From assembly GCF_902459745.1 (NCBI RefSeq), contig NZ_CABPSJ010000008.1, positions 62,001-126,000 of the forward strand: a DNA stretch of 64,000 bases, given 5' to 3'. Of the stretch, positions 37,358-45,601 are shown one piece after another; within the stretch, counting starts at the first letter, position 1, and each line of letters begins with the position of its first letter. The notes under the pieces were generated by a model. That model did not search any database, had not been told where the DNA came from, and saw nothing but the letters and a program-made list of their open reading frames with translations. Source of the DNA: Pandoraea communis (GTDB lineage Bacteria; Pseudomonadota; Gammaproteobacteria; Burkholderiales; Burkholderiaceae). The translations under genes and the position numbers were made by a program.

Positions 37358-38529
37358 TGCACGCAATGAACAATATTCGTCTCATTCGTACGGGTGCGAT
37401 CCGTGGACTGCGATGCACGCTCATCGGCTTGTGCATGGTATTGGCGTTGCCTGCCGTGGCGGCGACCGACGACAACGATCGTGTCCGCATCAAGGATCTG
37501 GGACACCTCAAGGGATGGCGCGAGAACTCGCTTGTGGGTTACGGCATCGTGACCGGCTTGGCAGGTACCGGCGATTCACCTACCAACCGCACGACACGTC
37601 AGGCGCTGGCCAATGCGTTCTCGCAATTCAACCTGACGGTGGCGCCTGAACAGATTCAAAGCCGAAACGTCGCCGTGGTCATGGTCACCGCTTCGTTGCC
37701 GACGTTTGCTCGCGAGGGCGATACGCTGGACGTGACGGTGACGTCGGCTGGCGACGCGCGCAGTCTGGTTGGTGGAGCATTGCTGCTGACTCCACTCAAG
37801 GCGCCGAACGGCCGCGTGTACGCGCTCGCGCAAGGGTCGCTGACGGTGGGCGGATATCGCTATGACGCCAACGGCAACGTCGTCCAAAAGAATCACCCGA
37901 CGGTCGGCGACGTACCGGGTGGCGCGACGGTGGAAGTCGGTGTGAGCGCGGACATGCTCAGTGCCCGCAAGACGCTGACCTTCGTCCTGACGGACCCGGA
38001 TTACACAACCGCATCGCGTATCGCGGCTGCGATCAACGGCCAGGTGTTGCCCGGCGTTGCCAGCGCTCGCGACGCCGCAGGTATCGAGGTAGCCGTGCCG
38101 GAAGGGCGAGAAGCGCACTTGGTGGACTACATCGCCAGTCTTGAAAACGTGACGGTCGCTCCAGATCGTCGCGCGCGCGTTGTGATTAACGAGCGCACGG
38201 GCGTTGTTGTCTCCGGGGGCGATGTCCGCATCGCGAAAGTCGCCATTTCGCACGGCGATCTCAAGATTTCAATCGTGACAGAGAACGTCGCGTCCCAGCC
38301 GATGTTCGTGAGTCGTACCGGGCCCGGGGTTCGTACCGCAATCGTCACCAACTCGCGGGTCGACGTGGATGAGCAGAACGGGCCGGGCTTCGTCGCGGCA
38401 CAGCACAACACAGTGGCAGATCTCGTTCAGAGTCTGGCGCGCATGAAGACCAACACGCGAGACATCATTTCGATCTTGCGCGCCTGCAAGGCGGCCGGTG
38501 CGTTACGTGCCGATCTCATCGTTCAGTAA
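37357..38529 (+). CDS. flgI: P-ring protein FlgI
   Basis: This 390-residue periplasmic ring protein has a signal peptide ending near LPAVAA. The mature sequence carries RIKDLGHLKGWRENSLVGYGIVTGLAGTGDSP, RNVAVVMVTASLPTFAREGDTLDVTV and GPGFVAAQHNTVADLVQSL, all family landmarks. Length is normal (E. coli 365). Its ATG overlaps the flgH stop (TGATG); a second ATG 9 bp later is possible. Confidence 0.95.
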   Translation: MHAMNNIRLIRTGAIRGLRCTLIGLCMVLALPAVAATDDNDRVRIKDLGHLKGWRENSLVGYGIVTGLAGTGDSPTNRTTRQALANAFSQFNLTVAPEQIQSRNVAVVMVTASLPTFAREGDTLDVTVTSAGDARSLVGGALLLTPLKAPNGRVYALAQGSLTVGGYRYDANGNVVQKNHPTVGDVPGGATVEVGVSADMLSARKTLTFVLTDPDYTTASRIAAAINGQVLPGVASARDAAGIEVAVPEGREAHLVDYIASLENVTVAPDRRARVVINERTGVVVSGGDVRIAKVAISHGDLKISIVTENVASQPMFVSRTGPGVRTAIVTNSRVDVDEQNGPGFVAAQHNTVADLVQSLARMKTNTRDIISILRACKAAGALRADLIVQ

Positions 38530-38540
38530 GGAGACAACGA

Positions 38541-38915
38541 ATGTCGTCTATTTTCGAAACTGCGACGGTCCAGGAGATCGCTTCCGCGTTGGACCGCGCG
38601 GTGCTGCGGCAGCAAGTCGGCGCCGCAAACATTGCGAATGCGAACGTTGGCGGCTATATCGCCAAGCAAGTGACGTTCGACGCGCACATGACCGCGATGG
38701 GCGTGAGCGCACAGCGTTCCTCGGCTCGTGGGGCTCTGCCTGCAGGGGTGACGGTGCGCGATCGTCTCGATAACGATGGGCTGCCTCAGCCAGTGCAACT
38801 CGATCAGGAAGTGGCCGAACTCTCACAGAATTCGCTTAATTTTCAGGCGCTTACGAAGGCATTGGGAAAGCAATTCGCGATGCTGGCGGTGGCTGTTGCC
38901 GACGGTAAGCGATAA
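38541..38915 (+). CDS. flgB: Proximal rod protein FlgB
   Basis: This 124-residue rod subunit has the N-terminal LDRAVLRQQVGAANIANANVGGYIAKQVTFDAHM motif (ANIAN..GY replacing the common NNIAN..TPGY) and the C-terminal helix ELSQNSLNFQALTKALGKQFAML. It is somewhat shorter than E. coli FlgB. A GGAG ribosome-binding site precedes the ATG. flgC follows after 30 bp. Confidence 0.88.
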   Translation: MSSIFETATVQEIASALDRAVLRQQVGAANIANANVGGYIAKQVTFDAHMTAMGVSAQRSSARGALPAGVTVRDRLDNDGLPQPVQLDQEVAELSQNSLNFQALTKALGKQFAMLAVAVADGKR

Positions 38916-38945
38916 GCCACCGAACGGGTGACTCAGGAGACCTTG

Positions 38946-39374
38946 ATGGATTTCAGTCAGACCTTTGCCATTAGCGCGGCCGGCATGCAGATCGAGCGGC
39001 TGCGCGTCGACGTGGCTGCCATGAACCTCGCGTATGCCAACACGTTGCAAACGCAAGACGGTGGCTACCAGCCCATGAGAGTCGTCGCACAAGTGACCGG
39101 GCGGACGTCGCCGTCGTTCAGCGACACGGTGACGCGTTGGCTCGGCAACACCGAGCTTGCTGTGGCGTCTACCGGTGCCGCACCTCGTCGGGTGTACGAG
39201 CCGGGCAATCCGTTCGCCGATACGCGCGGCTACGTGCACTACCCCAACGTGGATTCGGCTACCGAAATGATCAACATGATGAGTGCGACACGCGCTTACG
39301 AGGCCAATATCGCTGCGATGAATATCGCCAAGACGATGGCGGTGAAGGCGTTGGAAATCGGAGGGGCCGCATGA
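38946..39374 (+). CDS. flgC: Proximal rod protein FlgC
   Basis: This 142-residue rod protein has the N-terminal helix FAISAAGMQIERLRVDVAAMNLAYANTLQT and the typical end YVHYPNVDSATEMINMMSATRAYEANIAAMNIAKTMAVKALEIG. AGGAG precedes the ATG at 38946 at good spacing. The stop overlaps fliE. Confidence 0.93.
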   Translation: MDFSQTFAISAAGMQIERLRVDVAAMNLAYANTLQTQDGGYQPMRVVAQVTGRTSPSFSDTVTRWLGNTELAVASTGAAPRRVYEPGNPFADTRGYVHYPNVDSATEMINMMSATRAYEANIAAMNIAKTMAVKALEIGGAA

Positions 39375-39682
39375 GTATCGAGGCAACAAGCGCGGTAGAA
39401 GCTTTGCTGGCTAGCGGCGATGCGGCGAGCGGCGTTCAGGCGTTATCGGCATCGCCTGCGCGCATCGACTTCGGCGCCACGGTGACGCAGGGATTGGCGC
39501 AGGTCAATGAACAACTGCTCTCGGCAAACACGCAGATGCATGCGCTGGCGAGCGGCAACGTTGAGAATTTGCATCAGGTCATGATGCGTCTGGAAGAAGC
39601 AGGACTGACTTTCCAGCTGTTCATGCAGGTGCGTAACCGAGTGCTCGAGGCGTATCAGGAAGTGATGCGTATGCAGGTATGA
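39371..39682 (+). CDS. fliE: Hook-basal body protein FliE
   Basis: This 103-residue protein joins the MS ring to the rod. The conserved C-terminal half is present: ASGNVENLHQVMMRLEEAGLTFQLFMQVRNRVLEAYQEVMRMQV. The N-terminus is variable as usual. It starts inside the flgC stop (ATGA). Confidence 0.93.
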   Translation: MSIEATSAVEALLASGDAASGVQALSASPARIDFGATVTQGLAQVNEQLLSANTQMHALASGNVENLHQVMMRLEEAGLTFQLFMQVRNRVLEAYQEVMRMQV

Positions 39683-39716
39683 GCCGGCATTTGACGACAT
39701 TGTTTGGGGAACGGTT

Positions 39717-41162
39717 GTGAGTGGATTCTGGCAAGGGCTTGACCGGCGTGCCCGCACTGGCTTGATCGCCGGTGTGGCCGTGATTGTCGTCGCGTTGGGT
39801 ATTGGAACGTGGTGGCTCGCGCGCGGCGAGTATCAGACGCTGTTCTCCAATCTGAGCAGCGAGGACATGGGCGTCATGGTGGCGGAACTTGATCGGATGA
39901 AGGTGCCGTACCGCATTGCCGACGACGGCCACGCGTTGCTGGTCGACAAGGACGCGGTGCTGAAAACGCGCATCAAACTAATGGCCAGGCCGCTGCCGTT
40001 GCATGGTGCCGTGGGATTCGAACTGTTCAACAATGCCGATTTCGGCATGACCGAGTTCGCGCAGAAAGTGAACTATCAGCGCGCTCTGCAAGGAGAGATT
40101 ACGCGCACGATTCTGTCGTTAGATGAAATCGAGAGTGCGCGCGTGCATCTCGCGACGCCGGAAGAGGGATTGTTCAAGCGGACCGACGCGCGCGGTAAGG
40201 CATCGGTGACACTGACTATCAAACAAGGAAGAACGTTGAGTTCCGAGCAGGTAAGCGGCATTCAACGGCTCGTCGCGGCCGGCGTGACGGGCATCAACGT
40301 TCAAGATGTCACGATCGTGGATCAGCACGGCATCGCGCTCACCCGTGCGACGCGTGCCGCAGGGGGAGCGAGCGGCGGTAACGACACGCTCGACATGAAG
40401 CGTGATATGGAGACGTACCTGACACGCAAGGTCGACGCGGTGCTGCGCCAGGCGCTTGGCGAAGGCGAGGCACTCGCCAGCGTCGACGTGACCCTGGATA
40501 TGCAGGATTCACAGATCACGACAGAGGATGTCACGACGCAGCCGGGCAAGCCCGGCGAGTCTGGTGCTGGTGTGCTGGTGCGCGAGCGTGAAGTCATTCA
40601 GGAAGGCAATACGCCGCTGGCCAGTCGCGTTGGCGACAACGGCACTGGGGCGAGCTCGCAACGGGAGTCGGAATATCAGGTGGGTAAGCGCGTCGAGCGC
40701 CGTACCCAGAGTGCCGGCACCTTGCGTAAGGTCGATGCAGTCGTTATTACACGCAAGCCGCTCGACGCGGCCGCCATGGCCGGTCTGCGAGACGCGGTGT
40801 CCGCCGCTGTCGGCGCTGTGCCCGGGCGGGGCGACACTGTCGTCGTGCAGTCGTTCGATGTTTCGACGAAGGCATCGAGCGGTGCATCGGCCGTCGCCGA
40901 CGTGCCGGGCGCATCGACTTCGGAACGGGCACTCGCGGCACCTGCAACATCCGCACATGTGATTCAGTGGCTCGGCATCGTCTTGGGCGCAGTGGTGGCA
41001 TTGGCCGTGCTGATCTGGGCATTCACTTCCTTCGGCCGTCGCCCGGTAGCGGCGCAACCGGAGCGCCTGACGGGGCCGCAGCGGGACGCGGCGATGCTCA
41101 AGCTTCGCCATTGGATGCGCGATACCACGCCCGTGGAGCAGGTGAAAGGAGAGCGCTCATGA
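39717..41162 (+). CDS. fliF: MS-ring protein FliF, short C-terminus
   Basis: This 481-residue protein forms the membrane ring that houses the export gate. Two membrane segments flank a periplasmic part: one near residues 14-35 (LIAGVAVIVVALGIGTWWLA) and one near 418-438. Landmarks are YQTLFSNLSSEDMGVMVAELDRMKVPYR, GFELFNNADFGMTEFAQKVNYQRALQGEITRTI and VTIVDQHG. E. coli FliF has about 552 residues. The cytoplasmic tail here is short (~45 residues), and in canonical FliF that tail binds FliG. GTG at 39717 follows GGGGAA. The stop overlaps the next gene. Confidence 0.94.
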   Translation: MSGFWQGLDRRARTGLIAGVAVIVVALGIGTWWLARGEYQTLFSNLSSEDMGVMVAELDRMKVPYRIADDGHALLVDKDAVLKTRIKLMARPLPLHGAVGFELFNNADFGMTEFAQKVNYQRALQGEITRTILSLDEIESARVHLATPEEGLFKRTDARGKASVTLTIKQGRTLSSEQVSGIQRLVAAGVTGINVQDVTIVDQHGIALTRATRAAGGASGGNDTLDMKRDMETYLTRKVDAVLRQALGEGEALASVDVTLDMQDSQITTEDVTTQPGKPGESGAGVLVREREVIQEGNTPLASRVGDNGTGASSQRESEYQVGKRVERRTQSAGTLRKVDAVVITRKPLDAAAMAGLRDAVSAAVGAVPGRGDTVVVQSFDVSTKASSGASAVADVPGASTSERALAAPATSAHVIQWLGIVLGAVVALAVLIWAFTSFGRRPVAAQPERLTGPQRDAAMLKLRHWMRDTTPVEQVKGERS

Positions 41163-41734
41163 GCGAGGCTTTGCGCCACGCGGCACTGACGCTTCACGCG
41201 ATGCACCCCGATGACCGTCAATGGGCGCTGCACGCGCTCGACGGCCAACAGCGCGATTCCCTAATGCCGCTTCTCGACGAGTTGCGCGAGTTGGGCATTC
41301 CGCAAGATCCCACGTTGCTGAGCTCGCTTTCCGAGCCTGACACCGTTCGCCCAGTGCCCCCAGCCGGGCAAGACGGCATTGATCTCGATGCCATGCCGCC
41401 AGACGTCGTCATTGCAGTATTGCGTAGCGAGCCAGCTCGCTATGTTGAACTGCTGCTGGACTTGCACCCCTGGGCATGGCGTAACGCGTGGCCGGCGGCC
41501 AGGACTAGGGCCGTGAAACCGGTCGGGCAAGCGGATGAACCAGCGATTTCACTGCAGTTGGGCGAGAGCATGGTTCGCCATACCCGCAATGCGTGTGAAG
41601 CGTATATGGCGCGAAGCATGAATGGGCGAGCGCAGGCACGCGATAGCGAGCCAGCGCCCAAGTCGGTGTTTGCGGCGTGGACACGGCGATGGACGCAGCG
41701 TCGCAGCCGTAGCCGAGCAGGGAGCTCCTCATGA
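41159..41734 (+). CDS. Small protein in the fliG position (diverged FliG or SctK-like adaptor)
   Basis: This 191-residue protein starts inside the fliF stop and ends inside the fliH start, exactly where fliG normally lies. It is far too short for FliG (~330) and lacks any clear C-terminal torque domain. Two segments vaguely recall FliG helical repeats: LHAMHPDDRQWALHALDGQQRDSLMPLLDELRELG (residues ~13-47) and MPPDVVIAVLRSEPARYVELLLDLHPW (~80-106). The C-terminus is basic and low complexity. In injectisomes the SctK adaptor, about 200 residues, occupies the same slot between ring and SctL genes. FliG function, SctK-like function or both are inference. Confidence 0.7.
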   Translation: MSEALRHAALTLHAMHPDDRQWALHALDGQQRDSLMPLLDELRELGIPQDPTLLSSLSEPDTVRPVPPAGQDGIDLDAMPPDVVIAVLRSEPARYVELLLDLHPWAWRNAWPAARTRAVKPVGQADEPAISLQLGESMVRHTRNACEAYMARSMNGRAQARDSEPAPKSVFAAWTRRWTQRRSRSRAGSSS

Positions 41735-42597
41735 TCGACAGCCGCTTGTCGTTCGATGCCGAAGCGGACGTGCTCAAGGACGTGTCGCTGCAAGCGACGC
41801 CGCGCATTCTCGCGCGCCGTCGTGCTGTGTCGCCCGTAGCCGGGCAACACTCTGCTTCGGCGCAGCATGGCCAAGCGGGTGTGGCTCAACCTGTTCAGGA
41901 TTACGCCGACGTGCCTGTGGACGAGGGCGCGACCCGCGATGCCGCTCACCAGATGGCGCGCCGAGAAGCGGGCTATGAGGAAGGCGTTCGGCAAGGCTTC
42001 GAGCAGGGGTACGCGCGAGGGTTGACGGAGGGAATCGAGAAGGGATTCGAGCAGGGGGAAACGGAAGGCCGCGCATCCGGCGAGCGAGAGGGACGCGAGG
42101 CGGGTTATGCGTCGGGTTTGCAAGCCGCACGCAGCGATATCGACGCACAACTCGGCGAGTTGAGACAACGGGCCGAAGCGCTGCTGGAAAGTCTGCATGC
42201 CGAGCGCGCCGCAATGCGCGAGGCAGCGGAGAGCGACATCGTCGAATTGGTCTATACGGCGATTTGTCGCATTGCCGGCGAGGGTGCGGTCAATCGTGAC
42301 GGCGCGCGCGCCATGATTCGCCATACGATCGCGCAAGCGTCGCCGTCACGTGTATTGCGGGTGCGCGTGCATCCGGACGATCTCGGGTGGCTGCGTGAGA
42401 CGTCTATGGCAGGCGATCCGCAATGGTTGGGAGACGACAGCGTCATGCTGGGTGGCTGCGTTATCGAGACCGACGCCGGTACACTCGACGCGCGCCTCGA
42501 AGCGCAATTGGAAGCCGTTGCACGCGCCCTCGGTGATGTTCGGAAAGCCAGAGCGGCAGGGCCAGCACCCACTTCACAGGCGCGTCCTCATGCGTGA
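41731..42597 (+). CDS. fliH: Flagellar ATPase regulator FliH
   Basis: This 288-residue cytoplasmic stator of the FliI ATPase has a disordered N-terminus (residues ~30-70). Next comes a long run of GxxxG-type repeats (EGVRQGFEQGYARGLTEGIE and on to about residue 130), which form the typical FliH helix. The conserved C-terminal domain follows (DIVELVYTAICRIAGEGAV, VRVHPDDLGWL, GGCVIETDAGTLDARLEAQ). The ATG overlaps the previous stop. fliI begins before the fliH stop. Confidence 0.92.
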   Translation: MIDSRLSFDAEADVLKDVSLQATPRILARRRAVSPVAGQHSASAQHGQAGVAQPVQDYADVPVDEGATRDAAHQMARREAGYEEGVRQGFEQGYARGLTEGIEKGFEQGETEGRASGEREGREAGYASGLQAARSDIDAQLGELRQRAEALLESLHAERAAMREAAESDIVELVYTAICRIAGEGAVNRDGARAMIRHTIAQASPSRVLRVRVHPDDLGWLRETSMAGDPQWLGDDSVMLGGCVIETDAGTLDARLEAQLEAVARALGDVRKARAAGPAPTSQARPHA

Positions 42598-43897
42598 CCA
42601 CTACCTGGCCGGATTGTCTCGTGCGACGCTGATTTCCCGAACGGGGAAAGTGACGCGCGTTTCCGGCCTCGCAGTGGAAGCGACGGGCACGGGTGCCGGT
42701 ATCGGTGACGTTTGCGAAGTGCTAGGTGAAGACGGTTCGCGTCGCCCCGCAGAGGTGGTGGGAGCGAACGGCGAACGGGTGACTCTCATGCCTTATGGGG
42801 CCATGTCCGGCATGAAAGTGGGCGACTGCGTGTTGCCCGGCGGTGCGCTGGCGCAGGTGGGTTTCGGTCCGTCCTTGTTGGGCCGGGTGGTTGACGCCTT
42901 CTGCCGGCCACTCGATGGCCGGGGCGAGATTGAAGGTTTGCTGCCTCGTGCACTGTCGGGCGGAGCTATCAATCCGATGGAGCGACCGCGAATCCACGCA
43001 GTGTTCGAGACGGGCGTGAGAGCCATTGACACACTGCTGACGCTTGGTCAGGGGCAGCGTGTCGGTATCTTCGCAGGGAGTGGTGTTGGAAAGAGCAGTC
43101 TGCTCGGCATGATGGCGCGCGGCGTGCGCAGCGACGTCAACGTGGTGGCGCTGATTGGCGAACGCGGACGCGAAGTACGAGAGTTCATTGAGAAGCATTT
43201 GGGCGAGGAGGGGCTGGCGCGGACGGTGGTGGTGGTCGCGACGTCGGATCAGCCCGCGCTCATGCGCATGCGCGCGGCCCGGGCGGCTATCGCGATCGCC
43301 GAAGGCTTTCGCGCCATGGGCAAGCAGGTGTTCTTGACGATGGATTCCGTGACACGCTACGCCATGGCGCGCCGCGAAGTCGGGCTGGCGGCGGGAGAAC
43401 CGCCAACGGCACGTGGTTATACGCCGTCGGTGTTTACGGAAATCCCCGAGTTGTGCGAGCGGTGTGGCACGGCACCGGGTGGCGGGGCGATTACGGCAGT
43501 CTTCACCGTGCTTGTCGATGGCGATGACTTCAATGAGCCGGTGGCGGATTGCCTGCGCGCCACGCTCGACGGGCACGTCGTGCTGTCGCGAGAGTTGGCG
43601 CACAAGGGGCATTTCCCGGCGATCGACGTGTTGCGTAGTGCCAGTCGTGTGATGCCGGATGTGATCGACGAAGCGGACACTGCGCTTGCACGCAACTGTA
43701 TCGAACAAATTGCACTGCTGGATCAGCACCGAACGATGATCGATATCGGCGCATATACCGCGGGCGCGAACCCCGCAATTGACGCCGCCATCGCGTTGGA
43801 CGAGCCCTTGCGCAACTTCTTGCGGCAGGCGCAAGGCGGCGTGGCACGCACGCTCGCACTAAATGAACTGCGCCAGCGTATTGGTGGTACGTCGTGA
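42590..43897 (+). CDS. fliI: Flagellum-specific ATPase FliI
   Basis: This 435-residue type III export ATPase, homologous to F1 beta, has P-loop GIFAGSGVGKSSLL (near residue 163), then ALIGERGREVREFIEKHL and Walker B-type KQVFLTMDSVTRYAMARREVGLAAGEPPTARGYTPSVF. The Glu/Arg active-site region and DGHVVLSRELAHKGHFPAIDVLRSASR follow. It is full length. The ATG at 42590 overlaps fliH by 8 bp, and the stop overlaps fliJ. Confidence 0.96.
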   Translation: MRDHYLAGLSRATLISRTGKVTRVSGLAVEATGTGAGIGDVCEVLGEDGSRRPAEVVGANGERVTLMPYGAMSGMKVGDCVLPGGALAQVGFGPSLLGRVVDAFCRPLDGRGEIEGLLPRALSGGAINPMERPRIHAVFETGVRAIDTLLTLGQGQRVGIFAGSGVGKSSLLGMMARGVRSDVNVVALIGERGREVREFIEKHLGEEGLARTVVVVATSDQPALMRMRAARAAIAIAEGFRAMGKQVFLTMDSVTRYAMARREVGLAAGEPPTARGYTPSVFTEIPELCERCGTAPGGGAITAVFTVLVDGDDFNEPVADCLRATLDGHVVLSRELAHKGHFPAIDVLRSASRVMPDVIDEADTALARNCIEQIALLDQHRTMIDIGAYTAGANPAIDAAIALDEPLRNFLRQAQGGVARTLALNELRQRIGGTS

Positions 43898-44379
43898 GCG
43901 TCGATCGCCGGGGGTTTCGTTTTTCGCTCGAACCGCTGCGTCAGCGAGCAGCGTGGCAATTGAATGCCGCGAGAGATGCGCTTGGCAATGCAGTGACGGC
44001 GACGCAGCAAGCAAGGGCAGGAAGAGATGCGTTGCAAGCAAACTTGCAGAGCCAGGCGCAGCGGGTAGACGGTGCCGGTGTGACTGACGGCTCGCGGCTC
44101 GATGTGGGGCAGCGAATGACGGCGCTGGCGTATTTGTCGACACTTCACGTCAAGCTTGACGAAGCCATGGAGCGTGTCGAAGCTTGTGAGTTGTTAGAGA
44201 TCGAATGCCGCGAAGCGTGCGCTAGCGCGCAGATGGATGTCGAGCGTCTGGACCGAGTACGGAAAGGACATTGGGATGCGTACGTTCGCGATCAAACTGC
44301 GTTGGTCGCACGAGAGGCGGACGCCGATTGGATTGCACGCACCGCGCACTTGAAAGAGTCGAGTGACGGGCCTCGCTAG
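43894..44379 (+). CDS. fliJ: Flagellar export protein FliJ
   Basis: This 161-residue, almost wholly alpha-helical coiled-coil protein fits FliJ in size, composition and position after fliI. It begins FRFSLEPLRQRAAWQLNAARDAL, the usual N-terminal FliJ pattern (F.F.LEPL...). FliJ links the ATPase to FlhA. GTG at 43894 overlaps the fliI stop. Confidence 0.85.
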   Translation: MSVDRRGFRFSLEPLRQRAAWQLNAARDALGNAVTATQQARAGRDALQANLQSQAQRVDGAGVTDGSRLDVGQRMTALAYLSTLHVKLDEAMERVEACELLEIECREACASAQMDVERLDRVRKGHWDAYVRDQTALVAREADADWIARTAHLKESSDGPR

Positions 44380-44389
44380 GGAGAACATC

Positions 44390-45160
44390 GTGATTGATGC
44401 CGCATCAGGATTTCTGAGGTCGCTGAATGAGGACGACGCTAGGCGTCCTGGATTCACACCGGACGTCAATCCGGCGTGGCGAGGTGTCTGGCAAGCGGCG
44501 ATGGAGCGCACGCAGACGCAGTCCTGGTTTCACGAGCCGCCGCAGGCAGGAGACGAATCGCTTATGCCGACGCGGAGCACACCAGCCGAAGCGTCTGAGT
44601 TGGAGAGGGCTTCCGGACGACAAGACCTTGCCGCCTCCATCGCTTCTGACGACACGCAGGCGCTAGCCGAATTGGCGATGCCGGTGTCGTCGACGGCGAC
44701 ATTCTTGTCGGCGCAGGGGACGCGGCTTGAATCGCAGGTTGCCCTGCGTGATACCGCGTATGCCGCAGGCGTCGCCGCAGAGCCACAGGTCGGCGTTGGG
44801 TATGTCGAAGGCGCGGACGAACCCGGGCCGAGCCAGATCGGCGAGGGCGATGTTTTGCCCCAGGCGAATGCGCAGGCCGTTTTGCGCGAATGGTTTTCGA
44901 GCCGGCCAGCATCGGTGCGGTGGCATGTGGCTTGGGCCGACGGTGGCGTGGCCGTATGGCTTGGCGTCGCGGCATCACATGCCGACGCCACAGGTCCGCT
45001 CGTGCGGGAATTACACGCTGCTCTGACGGATCGAGGTATTCCGGTGCGCAGCGTGACGGTCAATGGTGCGTTGGTGCAGGTGCCGCAGGGCGGTATGCAG
45101 GAAGAAAAATTCGCAAGTGACTCCGCTGCCATCGAGGCGCGAGTCACGGCGGTTCGATAA
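44390..45160 (+). CDS. FliK-like hook-length / substrate-switch protein candidate
   Basis: This 256-residue protein lies between fliJ and flgD where fliK belongs. The N-terminal ~165 residues are low complexity and variable. The C-terminal ~70 residues (VRWHVAWADGGVAVWLGVAA, then GPLVRELHAALTDRGIPVRSVTVNGALV) resemble the compact switch domain of FliK, in which the export-switch activity resides. It is shorter than most FliK proteins, implying a short hook if the ruler model holds. GTG at 44390 has AGGGAGA six bases upstream; GTG at 44363 would overlap fliJ. Confidence 0.7.
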   Translation: MIDAASGFLRSLNEDDARRPGFTPDVNPAWRGVWQAAMERTQTQSWFHEPPQAGDESLMPTRSTPAEASELERASGRQDLAASIASDDTQALAELAMPVSSTATFLSAQGTRLESQVALRDTAYAAGVAAEPQVGVGYVEGADEPGPSQIGEGDVLPQANAQAVLREWFSSRPASVRWHVAWADGGVAVWLGVAASHADATGPLVRELHAALTDRGIPVRSVTVNGALVQVPQGGMQEEKFASDSAAIEARVTAVR

Positions 45161-45186
45161 CACTGGATATATTCGAGGAGCGCACT

Positions 45187-45588
45187 ATGGCCGTAGGCTC
45201 GTCACCGTCGATCGATAGCTCGACGCTGCAATCGTCCTCGCTGGGTATGCAGGATTTCTTGAAGATTCTGCTCACGCAGTTGACCTATCAGGATCCGCTC
45301 AAACCCATGGACAATCAGCAGTTCATGGCGCAAATGGCGCAGTTCACAACGCTGGAGCAAACCCAGCAACTCAACGACAAAATCAGTCAGTTGATTTCGA
45401 CGCAGGCGACACTACAGTCGGTCGGTCTGATCGGCAAGACAGTCGACGCAACCACGTCGAGTGGATCGATTACCGGCACGGTCACGGCGCTCACGCTCGA
45501 TCAGAACACGCCGCAGTTGACGATCAAGACGACAACCGGTGCCTCGCTCACCGGTATTTCTCTCGCGCAACTTACCGCAGTTCGCTAA
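45187..45588 (+). CDS. flgD: Hook scaffolding protein FlgD (short form)
   Basis: This 133-residue protein contains the conserved N-terminal region (MQDFLKILLTQLTYQDPLKPMDNQQFMAQMAQFTTLEQTQ, residues ~21-60) and a single beta domain (VGLIGKTVDATTSSGSITG). It stops before the second, Ig-like domain of the usual ~220-residue FlgD. FlgD caps the growing hook, so the short form still implies a hook. flgE follows after 13 bp. Confidence 0.9.
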   Translation: MAVGSSPSIDSSTLQSSSLGMQDFLKILLTQLTYQDPLKPMDNQQFMAQMAQFTTLEQTQQLNDKISQLISTQATLQSVGLIGKTVDATTSSGSITGTVTALTLDQNTPQLTIKTTTGASLTGISLAQLTAVR

Positions 45589-45601
45589 CCGGAGGTAGAC
45601 G

